Assembly: GCA_905234695.1 (NCBI GenBank) | Contig: CAJOHZ010000012.1 | Coordinates: 1 to 44,336 of the forward strand | Length of the DNA stretch: 44,336 nt | Direction: 5' to 3' | From: an uncultured Bacteroidales bacterium | Lineage (GTDB): Bacteria; Bacteroidota; Bacteroidia; Bacteroidales; P3 | Part shown: one piece after another, positions 33,367 to 42,512 of the stretch | Position numbering within the stretch: position 1 is the stretch's first letter | Layout of the letters: each line of letters opens with the position of its first letter | Position numbers and translations under genes: made by a program | Notes under the pieces: generated by a model | Database searches by the model: none | What the model was told of the DNA's origin: nothing | The model's input: only the letters and a program-made list of their open reading frames with translations

Positions 33367-33376
33367 TGTTCTTTTG

Positions 33377-33384
33377 CAAAGTTA
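33377..33384 (-). promoter_or_regulatory. -7 element upstream of the RhuM remnant
   Basis: TAACTTTG on the minus strand, ten bases before the remnant's ATG. Confidence 0.4.
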
Positions 33385-33471
33385 CACGTTGTTCATATAT
33401 TCTAGTGGTGGGGTGGCCGGGAAGTGTCATTTATCACTAATGAATTAAGATTCATTTATCTAACATCAAAG

Positions 33472-33509
33472 AATCGCCAAAGTTTGTCTTTTTAATGAGT
33501 TTGGCGATT
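33472..33509. terminator. Inverted repeat downstream of the NurA-HerA operon
   Basis: AATCGCCAAA (33472-33481) and its exact complement (33500-33509) with an 18-base T-rich loop. It is the only stem of note in the 352-bp gap 33367-33718. It is a weak terminator candidate for the operon ending at 33719. The rest of the gap has no gene that I can support. Confidence 0.35.
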
Positions 33510-33718
33510 TCTGCATGCTAATGTTTTGATATTTATAAGCTTGCGTTCTATGAGGTCTTGTTTAGACATATTTTGTTTTATTTTTTGCAATGTTACTCAA
33601 ATCATTTCACATATTACCTCTTCTTTCTTACATCTTATTAGTGGCCAAAACCGAAAATGTGTCACCTAATATTTCCTCACTATTGGTGTGGGACAGGTGC
33701 CTGGCCCTATGTAATCCT

Positions 33719-35953
33719 CTAATACAATTTGTTAGATAGGAGTTGAAGTAGTTGGCTGAAGTATTTATTGCGGTTGTCGTTATATGTACTATACTCGCGG
33801 CTGGATTTATAAAACCATTTAAACAATTCTGTATCATCAGACTCTTTTAGCATTCGGCTGTTCCCTTCCACAAATTTCTTGTATAGATTACAATTGTGCA
33901 AAAAGTTGTATTCTAATGTATTGTGTGGGTAATGTGCTAGTTCTTTTTCAAGGGAATCAAATTTCACTATTTCTTCTGCGGAAAGATCGGTAAACTGACT
34001 TGTCCTGTAATGCCAACGATAAAGATATCCTTCAAAATCTTGATTACTGAAAGGGTATCTTTTATTTTTTAAAACAAAATTTTTGAATGCTTTCAACCAT
34101 TCATCAAAAGTTTGAGGCATCAGCACATAGTCTTTTACATATTTTGCATTGGGATTACCAATATAATCGTCATAGAATAATAATAGTTCTCCACTTGCTG
34201 TTGTTTGTCTAATTACAGAAGAAACACTTTTTTCGTTCGAGTCAGGCCGGGCTTCCATAACAAGTCTTATTAAGTCACTAATATGAATGGCTCTTCGATG
34301 TTGTTTAACTAATTTGATTGATAATTCACGAATGCTTCCAATCATCTCTCCCCATTCTTTTAAACCCCAATAGCCGGATTTTCCAATAGGAATAATGCGG
34401 GGGTCTTTAGTAAGAAATGAAGAGATTTGAAGAGAATTGGTGATATTAGATTCGATTCCTTTCTTATGGCAAACTTCCGTCACACGAGAAAAAATCTCAT
34501 CACGGTACAATCTAGTATTAGCTTCTTTTAGAATCTTATACACAATTTCGCCATAATTGACCATGTTGGCTTTTAACAAGACACAGCCATTGCAATTCGA
34601 AACGCCACATAATGTTTGAAATAATTTACATACTAAACCTATAAGCGTATCTTTTTCAGTTTGAGTCAGATTGATATTATCAATCCAATATAATTCGTTA
34701 TCAATAAAGTTGCTACTGATTGATACTATGATATCTTCCGATTTTTTTTCTCTTTGTAGTCGGTGGACTTCGCTAATTGCCTTATTGAATTTATATTGAC
34801 AGAATCGATTGTCGAGAAAGACATATATGGGTTCTGATTCATTATTGGGCCATTTTTTTGATAGTTCTTTTCTTGTCTTGTCCAACCAAAATGGATGAAA
34901 TCCTTTCATCAACAGTATAAAGTACAACGAGGCTTCGGAAATGTAAGGTGCATCATTCACAAACTTATATGACCATTCTTGCATCCTATTCTGTCGGATA
35001 TAATCTACTAGAAAGTTATGTTCATCGAGAATGCGAATAGTATCTATGTTTTCTGGAAAAATACATGGAGCGTCCATATCAATTTTGTATACTCTCCAGT
35101 CTTCGTAAAGAAACAAATTCTTTATCGTGCCACTTGTTCTTATTCGTTTGAGGGCTTTCTCTAATATCTGACGAATACGTTCCCTTGTCAAGAATAATTT
35201 ACTTGCTATTTCATCTATTGTCATTGGGGATATCGTATTATCCGTCTGTGATAGTCCCCAGTGCATTTTTATCACTTCCTGTTCATATTCTGTCAAGATG
35301 TTTAAAGATTTGTAAAGGAGAAAAACCATCGGGAAATATCCGTATTTTTCTTTGAAAGCGCATATATAATCTATATCTACGTTAGATTCACTTAAAACAC
35401 CGATACCAATAATATCCGGTACCCTTGAGGGTTTTGTATCATTTTCTTGAACTAATTGCCGAACATTCATTCCAAACTGAAAACCCATGGTTTCTACAAT
35501 GTTCTCTATTTCTTGAAGCGTTTTCTTACCCAAGGATCGAAATAGTAGCAAATCGGCCTTATTAAATGCCACCAAATCGCCTACTGTGTTTATTTCGGCT
35601 TCCCTTAAACAGTTTAAAGCGCGGACAGAAACGTCAAGATTAACTATTGGAGTATTTAATTTGGAGATAACATCTGTCTCTTCTTGTTCATCTGTAACAA
35701 ATTTTTCTTCATTATTTACATCACCATTCATGTTGTTTTTCTGATACTCCAATAATCGATTTACTAATTCATCAAGTTCTTTCGTCGTTTTCTTCCCTAT
35801 TTTATTTAGTTTCATAAAAGAAAACCCAGGCTTTGTAGCCATATTCAAAAGGGTAGAATATTCGTTTATTCTGTTCTGCCTTAATACATTTATGGCCCTC
35901 ACCGAAAGAGAGTCGATCTGTTGCTCATAAAAATCTTGTATGCTAGTTATCAT
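33719..35953 (-). CDS. Fusion protein: two alpha-CTD-like domains, sigma region-4-like HTH, HARE-like and helicase-associated-like domains
   Basis: A 744-residue protein, last gene of the operon. Residues about 14-71 and 104-162 each resemble the RNA polymerase alpha C-terminal domain; the second (LDVSVRALNCLREAEINTVG, then FRSLGKKTLQEIENIVETMG) is very close to RpoA. Residues about 216-274 contain a sigma-70 region 4-type HTH (MTIDEIASKLFLTRERIRQI). About 467-535 resembles a HARE-HTH (YRDEIFSRV, GYWGLKEWGE). From 616 on are Trp-centred repeats like helicase-associated domains (FDEWLKAFKNFV, LYRWHYRTSQF). No sigma region 2 is present, so it is not an ordinary sigma factor. The start at 35953 overlaps the radical SAM stop by 11 bases. 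Confidence 0.8.
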   Translation of the reverse strand: MITSIQDFYEQQIDSLSVRAINVLRQNRINEYSTLLNMATKPGFSFMKLNKIGKKTTKELDELVNRLLEYQKNNMNGDVNNEEKFVTDEQEETDVISKLNTPIVNLDVSVRALNCLREAEINTVGDLVAFNKADLLLFRSLGKKTLQEIENIVETMGFQFGMNVRQLVQENDTKPSRVPDIIGIGVLSESNVDIDYICAFKEKYGYFPMVFLLYKSLNILTEYEQEVIKMHWGLSQTDNTISPMTIDEIASKLFLTRERIRQILEKALKRIRTSGTIKNLFLYEDWRVYKIDMDAPCIFPENIDTIRILDEHNFLVDYIRQNRMQEWSYKFVNDAPYISEASLYFILLMKGFHPFWLDKTRKELSKKWPNNESEPIYVFLDNRFCQYKFNKAISEVHRLQREKKSEDIIVSISSNFIDNELYWIDNINLTQTEKDTLIGLVCKLFQTLCGVSNCNGCVLLKANMVNYGEIVYKILKEANTRLYRDEIFSRVTEVCHKKGIESNITNSLQISSFLTKDPRIIPIGKSGYWGLKEWGEMIGSIRELSIKLVKQHRRAIHISDLIRLVMEARPDSNEKSVSSVIRQTTASGELLLFYDDYIGNPNAKYVKDYVLMPQTFDEWLKAFKNFVLKNKRYPFSNQDFEGYLYRWHYRTSQFTDLSAEEIVKFDSLEKELAHYPHNTLEYNFLHNCNLYKKFVEGNSRMLKESDDTELFKWFYKSSREYSTYNDNRNKYFSQLLQLLSNKLY

Positions 35954-37922
35954 GACGTTCCTTTCTCCGCAACTTTCTTGTTGGGTGCTGGTCATATTCC
36001 TTTTTCAAATTGTATAGTTCGGTGCCCTGAGTGATGATGTCCTTGCGGTAGTCGACATAACAACGCAATAGATCTCTTACCTCATCATCGGCAAAGTCAA
36101 GAATAGTATCGTCATTAAACACATTGGCATGAATCACTTCCTCGATTTTTCCCCATTCCGACTCGGACACTTTCTCCTTGCAATGATACCACAACCCTTT
36201 CCAATGTTCTGTCCCACGACCGTTCTTCTCATCAAGCCATTTGAAGAAGAAGCGATAAAGAATAAATGTTTCTGGCATTTCGAGCAATTCGAGATACTCT
36301 TTTTCCGTATGGCCAAAGGCCTCTCCGAAGAACCCAATACCCTTGCCGACTTTACCCTTTGTACTGTTCAATATTGCCTGAATAGCTCGAATATATTTGC
36401 GATTCCAATGCTCTCCAATATAATCTCTATCGTGACTGTTCTCTCCGTGCAATGGGTGATATTTCATCGGGAAAGAATATATGTTCACATTCAGTTCCTC
36501 GCACAAATCGACGTTGATTTTTAAGCGTCGATACAGATCTATCGGTTCGTCTTTGAAATTATATAGCAGATAGTTAGAGAAATCTTTGATGCCGGCAGAA
36601 ACACTCCACCTAATAGCTTTTTCGTATGCAGGACGAGTCTTTATGTCATCAAAAGCAATACGCAATGGACGTATGGCAATAGAAGATAGGAGGCGTGCTT
36701 TCTCCTCGGTAAACAAGCGAGCATCTACCCCTTGGTTGAAGTCTACATATCGTTGTTTTAATCCAGGATGGAAATGCTTTTCATAATAGGGTTTCAACTC
36801 TTCGTATGCTGCCAACAGATTCTCTTTCTTCGATGTAATTAGCTTCTTGATGTGGTATTTCTCAAGGATACAATAGACAGCGTAAGACTCTTCTTTATTC
36901 GTAAGACTATCGTAGAACTCGCTCATCAGCGATTGTGACTTGCGGATATAGGCCCTGTCGTTCCATCCGTCACGCAGATTTCTGATTGCAATCTCAAGCA
37001 GATTTGGTTGTGAAAATTTTGCACCACGTTCAAAGCCACATGCTATTATTTCGTTGATGATGTCCGCAAAACGTTCAGAAGCCAACACATTGTTGTCCAT
37101 CAGAAGCAAATCCTTCTGGTCGCCATAACGTTCCCGAATACCAATAACCCTATCGGTCAAAGTAATGTATGGATTGTAGACAGGCTCCAATGTCGGCACA
37201 GCACAGAAAGCACAGTGACGGATACAACCTCGCGACATATACCCATAGAAAGCATTGGACATCGGGTATTTGTAGTCAATCTCATCAAGGATGGAATAAT
37301 CCAGAGGAAGCTCGTCGATGATTTGGGTGTCTCCTTTATCCAGTTGACCAGGTTTGTTGAGTACACCGACTGATGGCTTTATTCCTGTGGCTTCAAATAG
37401 TTGTTGTGGCTGAATAGATGCCAATACTCCACCGACGTTAAGGTCTTTCTTTTTCTTGACAAGTAACTTTGCGAAGTTGATGGTTTCTATAGTAATGTCC
37501 CAATAGAAAGTAAAGAGGGTTGTCACACATACCCTGTCCCATTCCGGTTCTTTCTTCCATATCCCTTTCCAATAATAGTTCTTGTAGTCGTCCAACTTCT
37601 CGCTCAACAACAAATAGAAGGCCGAGTCGTCTATTCCGATAGATTCAAATACATCTCGCTTACGAGTTCTGATATACTCGAAAATCTTGTCTTTTCGAAT
37701 GGTCCAATCAATCGAGTTGTCGATTAGCTGAAGTTCGGCAATACACTTGTCGGTAATGCAGTCAATAACAAACGTGACCAAATCACCCTTATAGAACACC
37801 ACATCCCAATTACCAAGATTCCTATGATAGGTTGCCAGTTTCATCAACCCAATCGGAGGAAATTTATTGGAATAGTTAGGCTCTATGAGCAGTACCTTTT
37901 TTCTTGCTTTCGGCTTTCCCAT
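35943..37922 (-). CDS. Radical SAM protein with B12-binding-like N-terminal domain
   Basis: A 659-residue protein. Residues 8-170 look like the Rossmann-type cobalamin-binding domain of B12-radical SAM enzymes (KKVLLIEPNYSNKFPPIGLM, ending NVGGVLASIQP), but the cobalt-ligand DxHxxG motif is not seen. The radical SAM core starts at YMSRGCIRHCAFC with cysteines 233, 237 and 240 for the 4Fe-4S cluster (CxxxCxxC). It continues with DLLLMDNNVLAS and, after an insert, VDFNQGVDARLF. About 150 further residues form an unrecognised helical C-terminus. The substrate is unknown: a nucleic acid or protein modification would fit the operon. It lies seven bases after the GHKL gene. Confidence 0.88.
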   Translation of the reverse strand: MGKPKARKKVLLIEPNYSNKFPPIGLMKLATYHRNLGNWDVVFYKGDLVTFVIDCITDKCIAELQLIDNSIDWTIRKDKIFEYIRTRKRDVFESIGIDDSAFYLLLSEKLDDYKNYYWKGIWKKEPEWDRVCVTTLFTFYWDITIETINFAKLLVKKKKDLNVGGVLASIQPQQLFEATGIKPSVGVLNKPGQLDKGDTQIIDELPLDYSILDEIDYKYPMSNAFYGYMSRGCIRHCAFCAVPTLEPVYNPYITLTDRVIGIRERYGDQKDLLLMDNNVLASERFADIINEIIACGFERGAKFSQPNLLEIAIRNLRDGWNDRAYIRKSQSLMSEFYDSLTNKEESYAVYCILEKYHIKKLITSKKENLLAAYEELKPYYEKHFHPGLKQRYVDFNQGVDARLFTEEKARLLSSIAIRPLRIAFDDIKTRPAYEKAIRWSVSAGIKDFSNYLLYNFKDEPIDLYRRLKINVDLCEELNVNIYSFPMKYHPLHGENSHDRDYIGEHWNRKYIRAIQAILNSTKGKVGKGIGFFGEAFGHTEKEYLELLEMPETFILYRFFFKWLDEKNGRGTEHWKGLWYHCKEKVSESEWGKIEEVIHANVFNDDTILDFADDEVRDLLRCYVDYRKDIITQGTELYNLKKEYDQHPTRKLRRKERHDN

Positions 37923-37929
37923 TGTAATA

Positions 37930-39675
37930 TCAGAGACTATTCACAGCCGCTTCCATAAGCAAGATAACATTTTTCTTGTTGGATGAAGAACAAACAACAA
38001 GCATCGTACTGAACACCCGTTTCAAGATGGCGACCTGTTCAGGGCTATAGTTCTTTCCTTCGAGCGACGATAATATCTCGTCCACTTTCGACTTGGGTTG
38101 AGTGGGTGCCGGTGTTACTGGTGTAACGGGCTTGGGTTTATTTGGTATTACGGCTTTGGGTTGCGGAGAAGGGTCGGTATTAGGTTTCACTTGAGGTAAT
38201 ACCTCAGGAGAAACTGAGTTTTGTGGATGTGCTGCTGGAGTCGATTTGGCGGAATGTTCGCTCGTGGGTTCAGCAGCAACCATATCAAGAATATCTGGTC
38301 CTTTTTCGGCGGCAGGCTGTTGAGGAACGAGATACTTCTCCACCTCCGTTTTCAATTCGGAATTGTATTTGTTTACATAAATTGCAATGATATCATTAAT
38401 CTCCTCTTTGTTTGTCGGTGCAGCTGACTTGTTAAACTCGTCAACATTTTTTTTCAATGTCTCTTTCAATGGCGTAATAGCTGCAGCAAAAGAAGGGTTG
38501 TTGAGCTTGTCAATGTTTTCTTTAATACGGTCAAGAGACTTTTTTAATCTATTGGCACGATGGTATGCAAAATGTAAAACATCAGAAAAATATCTTCTAA
38601 TCTCTGTCATTAGTGCCTCTGCTTCCTCTCCTGCTGCCAATCCCTGCCGGCCGCTATCAGGCACTATATTAGTGTTGGTAATAAATATTTCGCCATAGAA
38701 ATATTTATTACCTCTACTCTCTTTGAAACACGAATTGAGAATATTTTTGTCTAGCGATATATTGTGCTTGCGTAATCTGATTCCTGCGCAACTATCTTTT
38801 TCATCGTTTATTTGAATCGAGAACTCGGTTACAGCATACCACCCCCATCCGAGAGATCCATATTTGGGGTGTATAGGTAGTTCAAAATATCTTATCTTAT
38901 CAATTGGATCATCCGTACCAATAACCTTTATGCCATACCCTTTTTCTATATCTGAATAATCATTGAGAGAAACGCGAATCTTGTCTATTTGTTTGTGCCT
39001 ATTTACAAAGTTGAGTTGCTCGCTGCTGTTAATTAAAGAATTAAATGGTGCAGAATAGTCAATAGGAGCATATTCTGTGATATAGTTCTTTATTTCGTCA
39101 GTATCAAGTAGAATTTCACGAGAATTGATGATGTTTTTTAGACGAACAATAAACTTGTGTTCTGATTCTTTTGCTGGTACTATTTGTGAAGAACAAATCT
39201 CACGCAAGGCATCTTCTGCGGTAATGTCAATTCGATTATCATCAATCAATTGCCTCAATTCCATTGTATCTATTGTGACGATTGTGGCAATATCTTCTCC
39301 TTTGTATGTGGTTTCAAATTCCAAAATCTCACAATACCCACCACCTGAGAGACGCCCTACTCCATATAATCCAGCCGTATCAACACCATCCTTAAAACTA
39401 TTGGCAATATCTGTTAGAAACTTCACCGCTTTATTGCTGCGAATGCCAGTTCCATTATCTTCAATAATAATATCGTCCTTGGTAATACTGATTGATACTC
39501 GACCATCTTTTATTTGGGGAAGTATGCCAATCTTCACAGCCTCATTAATTGAGTCAAGAGCATTCTGTATGTATTCTCTATATATGCAGCGAGGGTTACT
39601 GTATAGTTTAAGCATCAGCATTTCCAAAAGGCCGATGCCGATGACGGGATTATCTATGTTTTTCATTTTAGCCAT
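37930..39675 (-). CDS. GHKL (HSP90/MutL/histidine-kinase-type) ATPase
   Basis: A 581-residue protein. The Bergerat ATP site is complete: N-box REYIQNALDSI with Glu34 and Asn38, G1 box EDNGTGI at 72-78 and G2 box GLYGVGRLSGGG at 102-113. Catalytic Glu34 before the N-box Asn is as in HSP90, MutL and MORC-like ATPases rather than in histidine kinases. A transducer-like region follows to about 350, a helical region to 450, a Pro-rich linker (about 470-520) and a short helical C-terminus (PEQVAILKRVFSTMLVV). It overlaps the HerA stop by eight bases. ATP-driven dimer clamping or remodelling is the family expectation. Confidence 0.9.
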   Translation of the reverse strand: MAKMKNIDNPVIGIGLLEMLMLKLYSNPRCIYREYIQNALDSINEAVKIGILPQIKDGRVSISITKDDIIIEDNGTGIRSNKAVKFLTDIANSFKDGVDTAGLYGVGRLSGGGYCEILEFETTYKGEDIATIVTIDTMELRQLIDDNRIDITAEDALREICSSQIVPAKESEHKFIVRLKNIINSREILLDTDEIKNYITEYAPIDYSAPFNSLINSSEQLNFVNRHKQIDKIRVSLNDYSDIEKGYGIKVIGTDDPIDKIRYFELPIHPKYGSLGWGWYAVTEFSIQINDEKDSCAGIRLRKHNISLDKNILNSCFKESRGNKYFYGEIFITNTNIVPDSGRQGLAAGEEAEALMTEIRRYFSDVLHFAYHRANRLKKSLDRIKENIDKLNNPSFAAAITPLKETLKKNVDEFNKSAAPTNKEEINDIIAIYVNKYNSELKTEVEKYLVPQQPAAEKGPDILDMVAAEPTSEHSAKSTPAAHPQNSVSPEVLPQVKPNTDPSPQPKAVIPNKPKPVTPVTPAPTQPKSKVDEILSSLEGKNYSPEQVAILKRVFSTMLVVCSSSNKKNVILLMEAAVNSL

Positions 39676-41335
39676 TGGGATATTGTTTATATGCCGGGCG
39701 CGGGAATCTTATGTTTACGAGGGAACGTAACGCCGGATTGGAGATGATGTACTCACCCGGACTTAGTCGTGTCATCATATTTTGATACACTTTTGGGATA
39801 TATCGATAGTCGGATTTTGACACTTCGATAGCATTGGTGCGTCCGTAGGCTTGGGTAGCACAGTTGCCTTTCACTCGGTCGTGGATGGCACTTCTAAACT
39901 GCTCGACAGAAAACAGAATGATACCCAGAGAACGGCCTCGTTCTGCAATATCAAGTAACTGCTGAAGAATGGGAGAACTCTTAGGAACATCATTTGAAGC
40001 ATACTTGTTCAACTCGTCAACGAAGAGAATAACCTTGTCGGGTATGTTATCTCGTTCTGCACCCAACTTCATGTCATAGATGGCTCTCGCAACACTACCA
40101 AACACAAAACTTTGGGCGTTGTCATCAAGACGAGCAATATCAATAACCATCACCTGACCATTGGTTAGATTGTTAGATATCTCTTCCGTCAAATCGACTT
40201 CTAATGTAGCATCATTCAAATTGGTACCGAACAGATTATTCTTTATGGCTTTGTTTACACAACGTTTAAACTTCCTCCAACTTGTCACCTGTATCTCATT
40301 CTTCTTACCACCATTGGCTTCCGTTTTTGTACACTCGTCAATCTTTTCAAGCAAGGTTGACCAGCTATCAACAGAGTTAAAAGGCTCTTGCCTATTTATA
40401 ATGTAGTTGACACAGCTTTCAAGAGTTCCGGTGGAGTCATCCTCATTAGCCAAGAGAAGGTCTATCTTTTCAATACAGTTTTCGTATATAAATTTATACT
40501 TCTTGGCCTTGCCGGATTTAATCTGTTGATTCACATCCTCGGGCTGGGCGTAACTCTGAACATTGGCCGTATACTTGTCTTTGCTATACGGATAGTAATA
40601 TCTAACATTATCAAAGGGCTGTGCCGAGAGTCCTAAATCGGTGTATATCTTTTGTTCTTTAACAGACAATTCGATATTGGGTTCATCGATTGCCATCAAA
40701 TCACGACCCTTAACGTTGAAGAATACAAATGCAACGGTTTCATTGTTCTCTGTGCGGAATTTTTCTTGAATTGCTTTCAGCAGGAACATCGAGAATGATG
40801 TCTTTGCAGCAAGACCAGAGATACCCGATACATTGATGTGTGCACCATCAGGGCCTAATAAGAAGTGTGAGTTGAGAACAACAGGCACCTTTATCGAGGC
40901 ATCACCCTGATACATCTGCAAGTACCCACATACTAACGGGTGCTGTACATCTTTTTCACTCAATCCCAATGCAACTTTAATATCATTCTCATCACACAGG
41001 GAAACACGGCGGTCATTCAACACTGGAGTATAGATGTTCTGTGTGTTGCACGAAACACGAACTTTCACATAGTTCATCCCAAGTCGGTTCATGTTGCCGA
41101 TATTATCATCGATAGCGCCAAAATCGCTTGAAATATAGCTTGTGAAGTGACTAGGGGAATCCGTCACATGATTTATCTCTTCAATAACACCATATGTTGT
41201 TGAGTTGCACTCGTGCTCGACCTTTACGATATCGAATGGACTCAGAATTTGACGTTTGTCTGTCCAAAAATAGAACTCGTCAATGGTTGATGGTGAACTT
41301 TCCGTTGCGGATACTTTGCCGATTATCTTGGTCAT
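39668..41335 (-). CDS. HerA-like hexameric DNA translocase ATPase
   Basis: A 555-residue protein of the FtsK-HerA superfamily. The N-terminal HAS-barrel-like domain (GKVSATESSPSTIDEFYFWT, then DIVKVEH, YGVIEEINHV) is followed by a RecA-type core with P-loop region GISGLAAKTS at 171-180, Walker B VILFVDELNKYAS with Asp440-Glu441, and ILQQLLDIAERGRSLGIILF ending in the sensor Gln479. The C-terminus (LSPGEYIISNPA) is typical of HerA. The P-loop is unusual: Ala177 replaces the glycine before the catalytic Lys. It starts one base after the NurA-like gene, matching the classic HerA-NurA pairing. Confidence 0.88.
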   Translation of the reverse strand: MTKIIGKVSATESSPSTIDEFYFWTDKRQILSPFDIVKVEHECNSTTYGVIEEINHVTDSPSHFTSYISSDFGAIDDNIGNMNRLGMNYVKVRVSCNTQNIYTPVLNDRRVSLCDENDIKVALGLSEKDVQHPLVCGYLQMYQGDASIKVPVVLNSHFLLGPDGAHINVSGISGLAAKTSFSMFLLKAIQEKFRTENNETVAFVFFNVKGRDLMAIDEPNIELSVKEQKIYTDLGLSAQPFDNVRYYYPYSKDKYTANVQSYAQPEDVNQQIKSGKAKKYKFIYENCIEKIDLLLANEDDSTGTLESCVNYIINRQEPFNSVDSWSTLLEKIDECTKTEANGGKKNEIQVTSWRKFKRCVNKAIKNNLFGTNLNDATLEVDLTEEISNNLTNGQVMVIDIARLDDNAQSFVFGSVARAIYDMKLGAERDNIPDKVILFVDELNKYASNDVPKSSPILQQLLDIAERGRSLGIILFSVEQFRSAIHDRVKGNCATQAYGRTNAIEVSKSDYRYIPKVYQNMMTRLSPGEYIISNPALRSLVNIRFPRPAYKQYPNG

Positions 41336-41336
41336 A

Positions 41337-42512
41337 TCAAAAGAGATTGAGGATAATATTCTGGTTAATGTAATTTGACTTGCAGAAGCTTTCTGTCAGG
41401 AATACTGGATAGAGGTGGTTCGCCCAACGACTGTCTTTCCCATAACAAGTAGGATAGGCTTCGCGAATAAGATTGGCGCTAATGAGGTCTACAAGTTGGG
41501 TATCAAGAACGCCACCCTTCTCTTCCAACACCATTTCGCATTTGATAACATCAGAGAAGTGCGTCTCTCGGAAATCGCTTTTACGAAGTCTCAGATACCA
41601 CATTGCAAACTCCGACTGGCTCCCCGATGCCGGATACCGATACACTTTTGTCCTTTCAAGGGGTTTCAAATTCGCAATGGTTTTCGACAAACGATGTCCT
41701 TTGAAGTCTCTTAACAAGTCAGGGTTAAACAATTTGGACACTCCAACAACATGCTTGTAGTTGGAACGAAGCTGGTTCCATTCAGTTGTTGAGAGGTTGG
41801 AGTAACTCGCATTATACTCAATGGAGCCATCTTTGATGAGGAAGTGCTCATTATCAAGGCAGTTGTCCTTGCATAACTGAGCAACCATCAATTGTTCCTC
41901 ATCGGTCATCTCATTCTGTATCTTGGCTGTGCCGCTGTTTTTATATCCGTTTTTGTCTGCTGTGATGTCCTTTGAGCCATCGGTAGGATATAGGAGAATC
42001 TTGTCAATCTTAATACCGTGTTCTTGGACGAAAGCATTCTTTGCTAATTCCTCGTTTATCTTCTCACAATACATGCGGCAGAAGTTCGCCTCTTTATCGT
42101 CATCATAGTTGAAGTTTCGGGGTAAGGAGAGCAATACCTTGCGTGTAAGGGAGTGTCGCTTGAACGTATCTCTGCCTGTTCTTACGCAACATCCTACTAT
42201 AATCTGACCTGCGAGAAAAGGAAATATGCGGTTTCCTATAGCGATGTCGTCAACCTTGTATACGTGACGGGAACCATCCAGAAAGTAAGAAAACAAAGGA
42301 GTGCTGGCCAGTTTCATCATCTGAGCGTTGATCAAGACTGTCTCTTTTCGGGACATATCCGACTCTGCGATTTGGGCACTATTCAGTTGAACGGCTGGTT
42401 TGTCGTCGTAATCGAGAGTATCTTGGTCATTTTGGTCGAGGACAAGCTTTCTTGTCTTATAGCACGAATACTTTCCCTCCCCGTCCTTTTCTATGAAGTC
42501 TAATATCTTCAT
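41337..42512 (-). CDS. NurA-like nuclease
   Basis: A 391-residue protein that I place in the NurA 5'-3' nuclease family by its motif order. FSYFLDGSRHVYKV carries the first metal-binding Asp (about 79). LIKDGSIEY carries the second (about 228). VVGVSKLF supplies the conserved Lys (about 260). MWYLRLRKSDF follows, and the C-terminal AYPTCYGKDSRWANHLYPVF corresponds to NurA's YP...H region. This assignment rests on memory of the family and on the neighbouring HerA gene; overall similarity may be low. Start codons at 42536, 42521 and 42512 are possible; 42512 is preferred because it overlaps the stop of a short upstream frame (ATGA). Confidence 0.75.
   Translation of the reverse strand: MKILDFIEKDGEGKYSCYKTRKLVLDQNDQDTLDYDDKPAVQLNSAQIAESDMSRKETVLINAQMMKLASTPLFSYFLDGSRHVYKVDDIAIGNRIFPFLAGQIIVGCCVRTGRDTFKRHSLTRKVLLSLPRNFNYDDDKEANFCRMYCEKINEELAKNAFVQEHGIKIDKILLYPTDGSKDITADKNGYKNSGTAKIQNEMTDEEQLMVAQLCKDNCLDNEHFLIKDGSIEYNASYSNLSTTEWNQLRSNYKHVVGVSKLFNPDLLRDFKGHRLSKTIANLKPLERTKVYRYPASGSQSEFAMWYLRLRKSDFRETHFSDVIKCEMVLEEKGGVLDTQLVDLISANLIREAYPTCYGKDSRWANHLYPVFLTESFCKSNYINQNIILNLF

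Noticed and set aside
33719..35953. Alternative sigma-70 factor
   Set aside because: Only a region-4-like HTH is present; region 2, needed for -10 recognition and core binding, is not visible, and alpha-CTD domains are not part of sigma factors.
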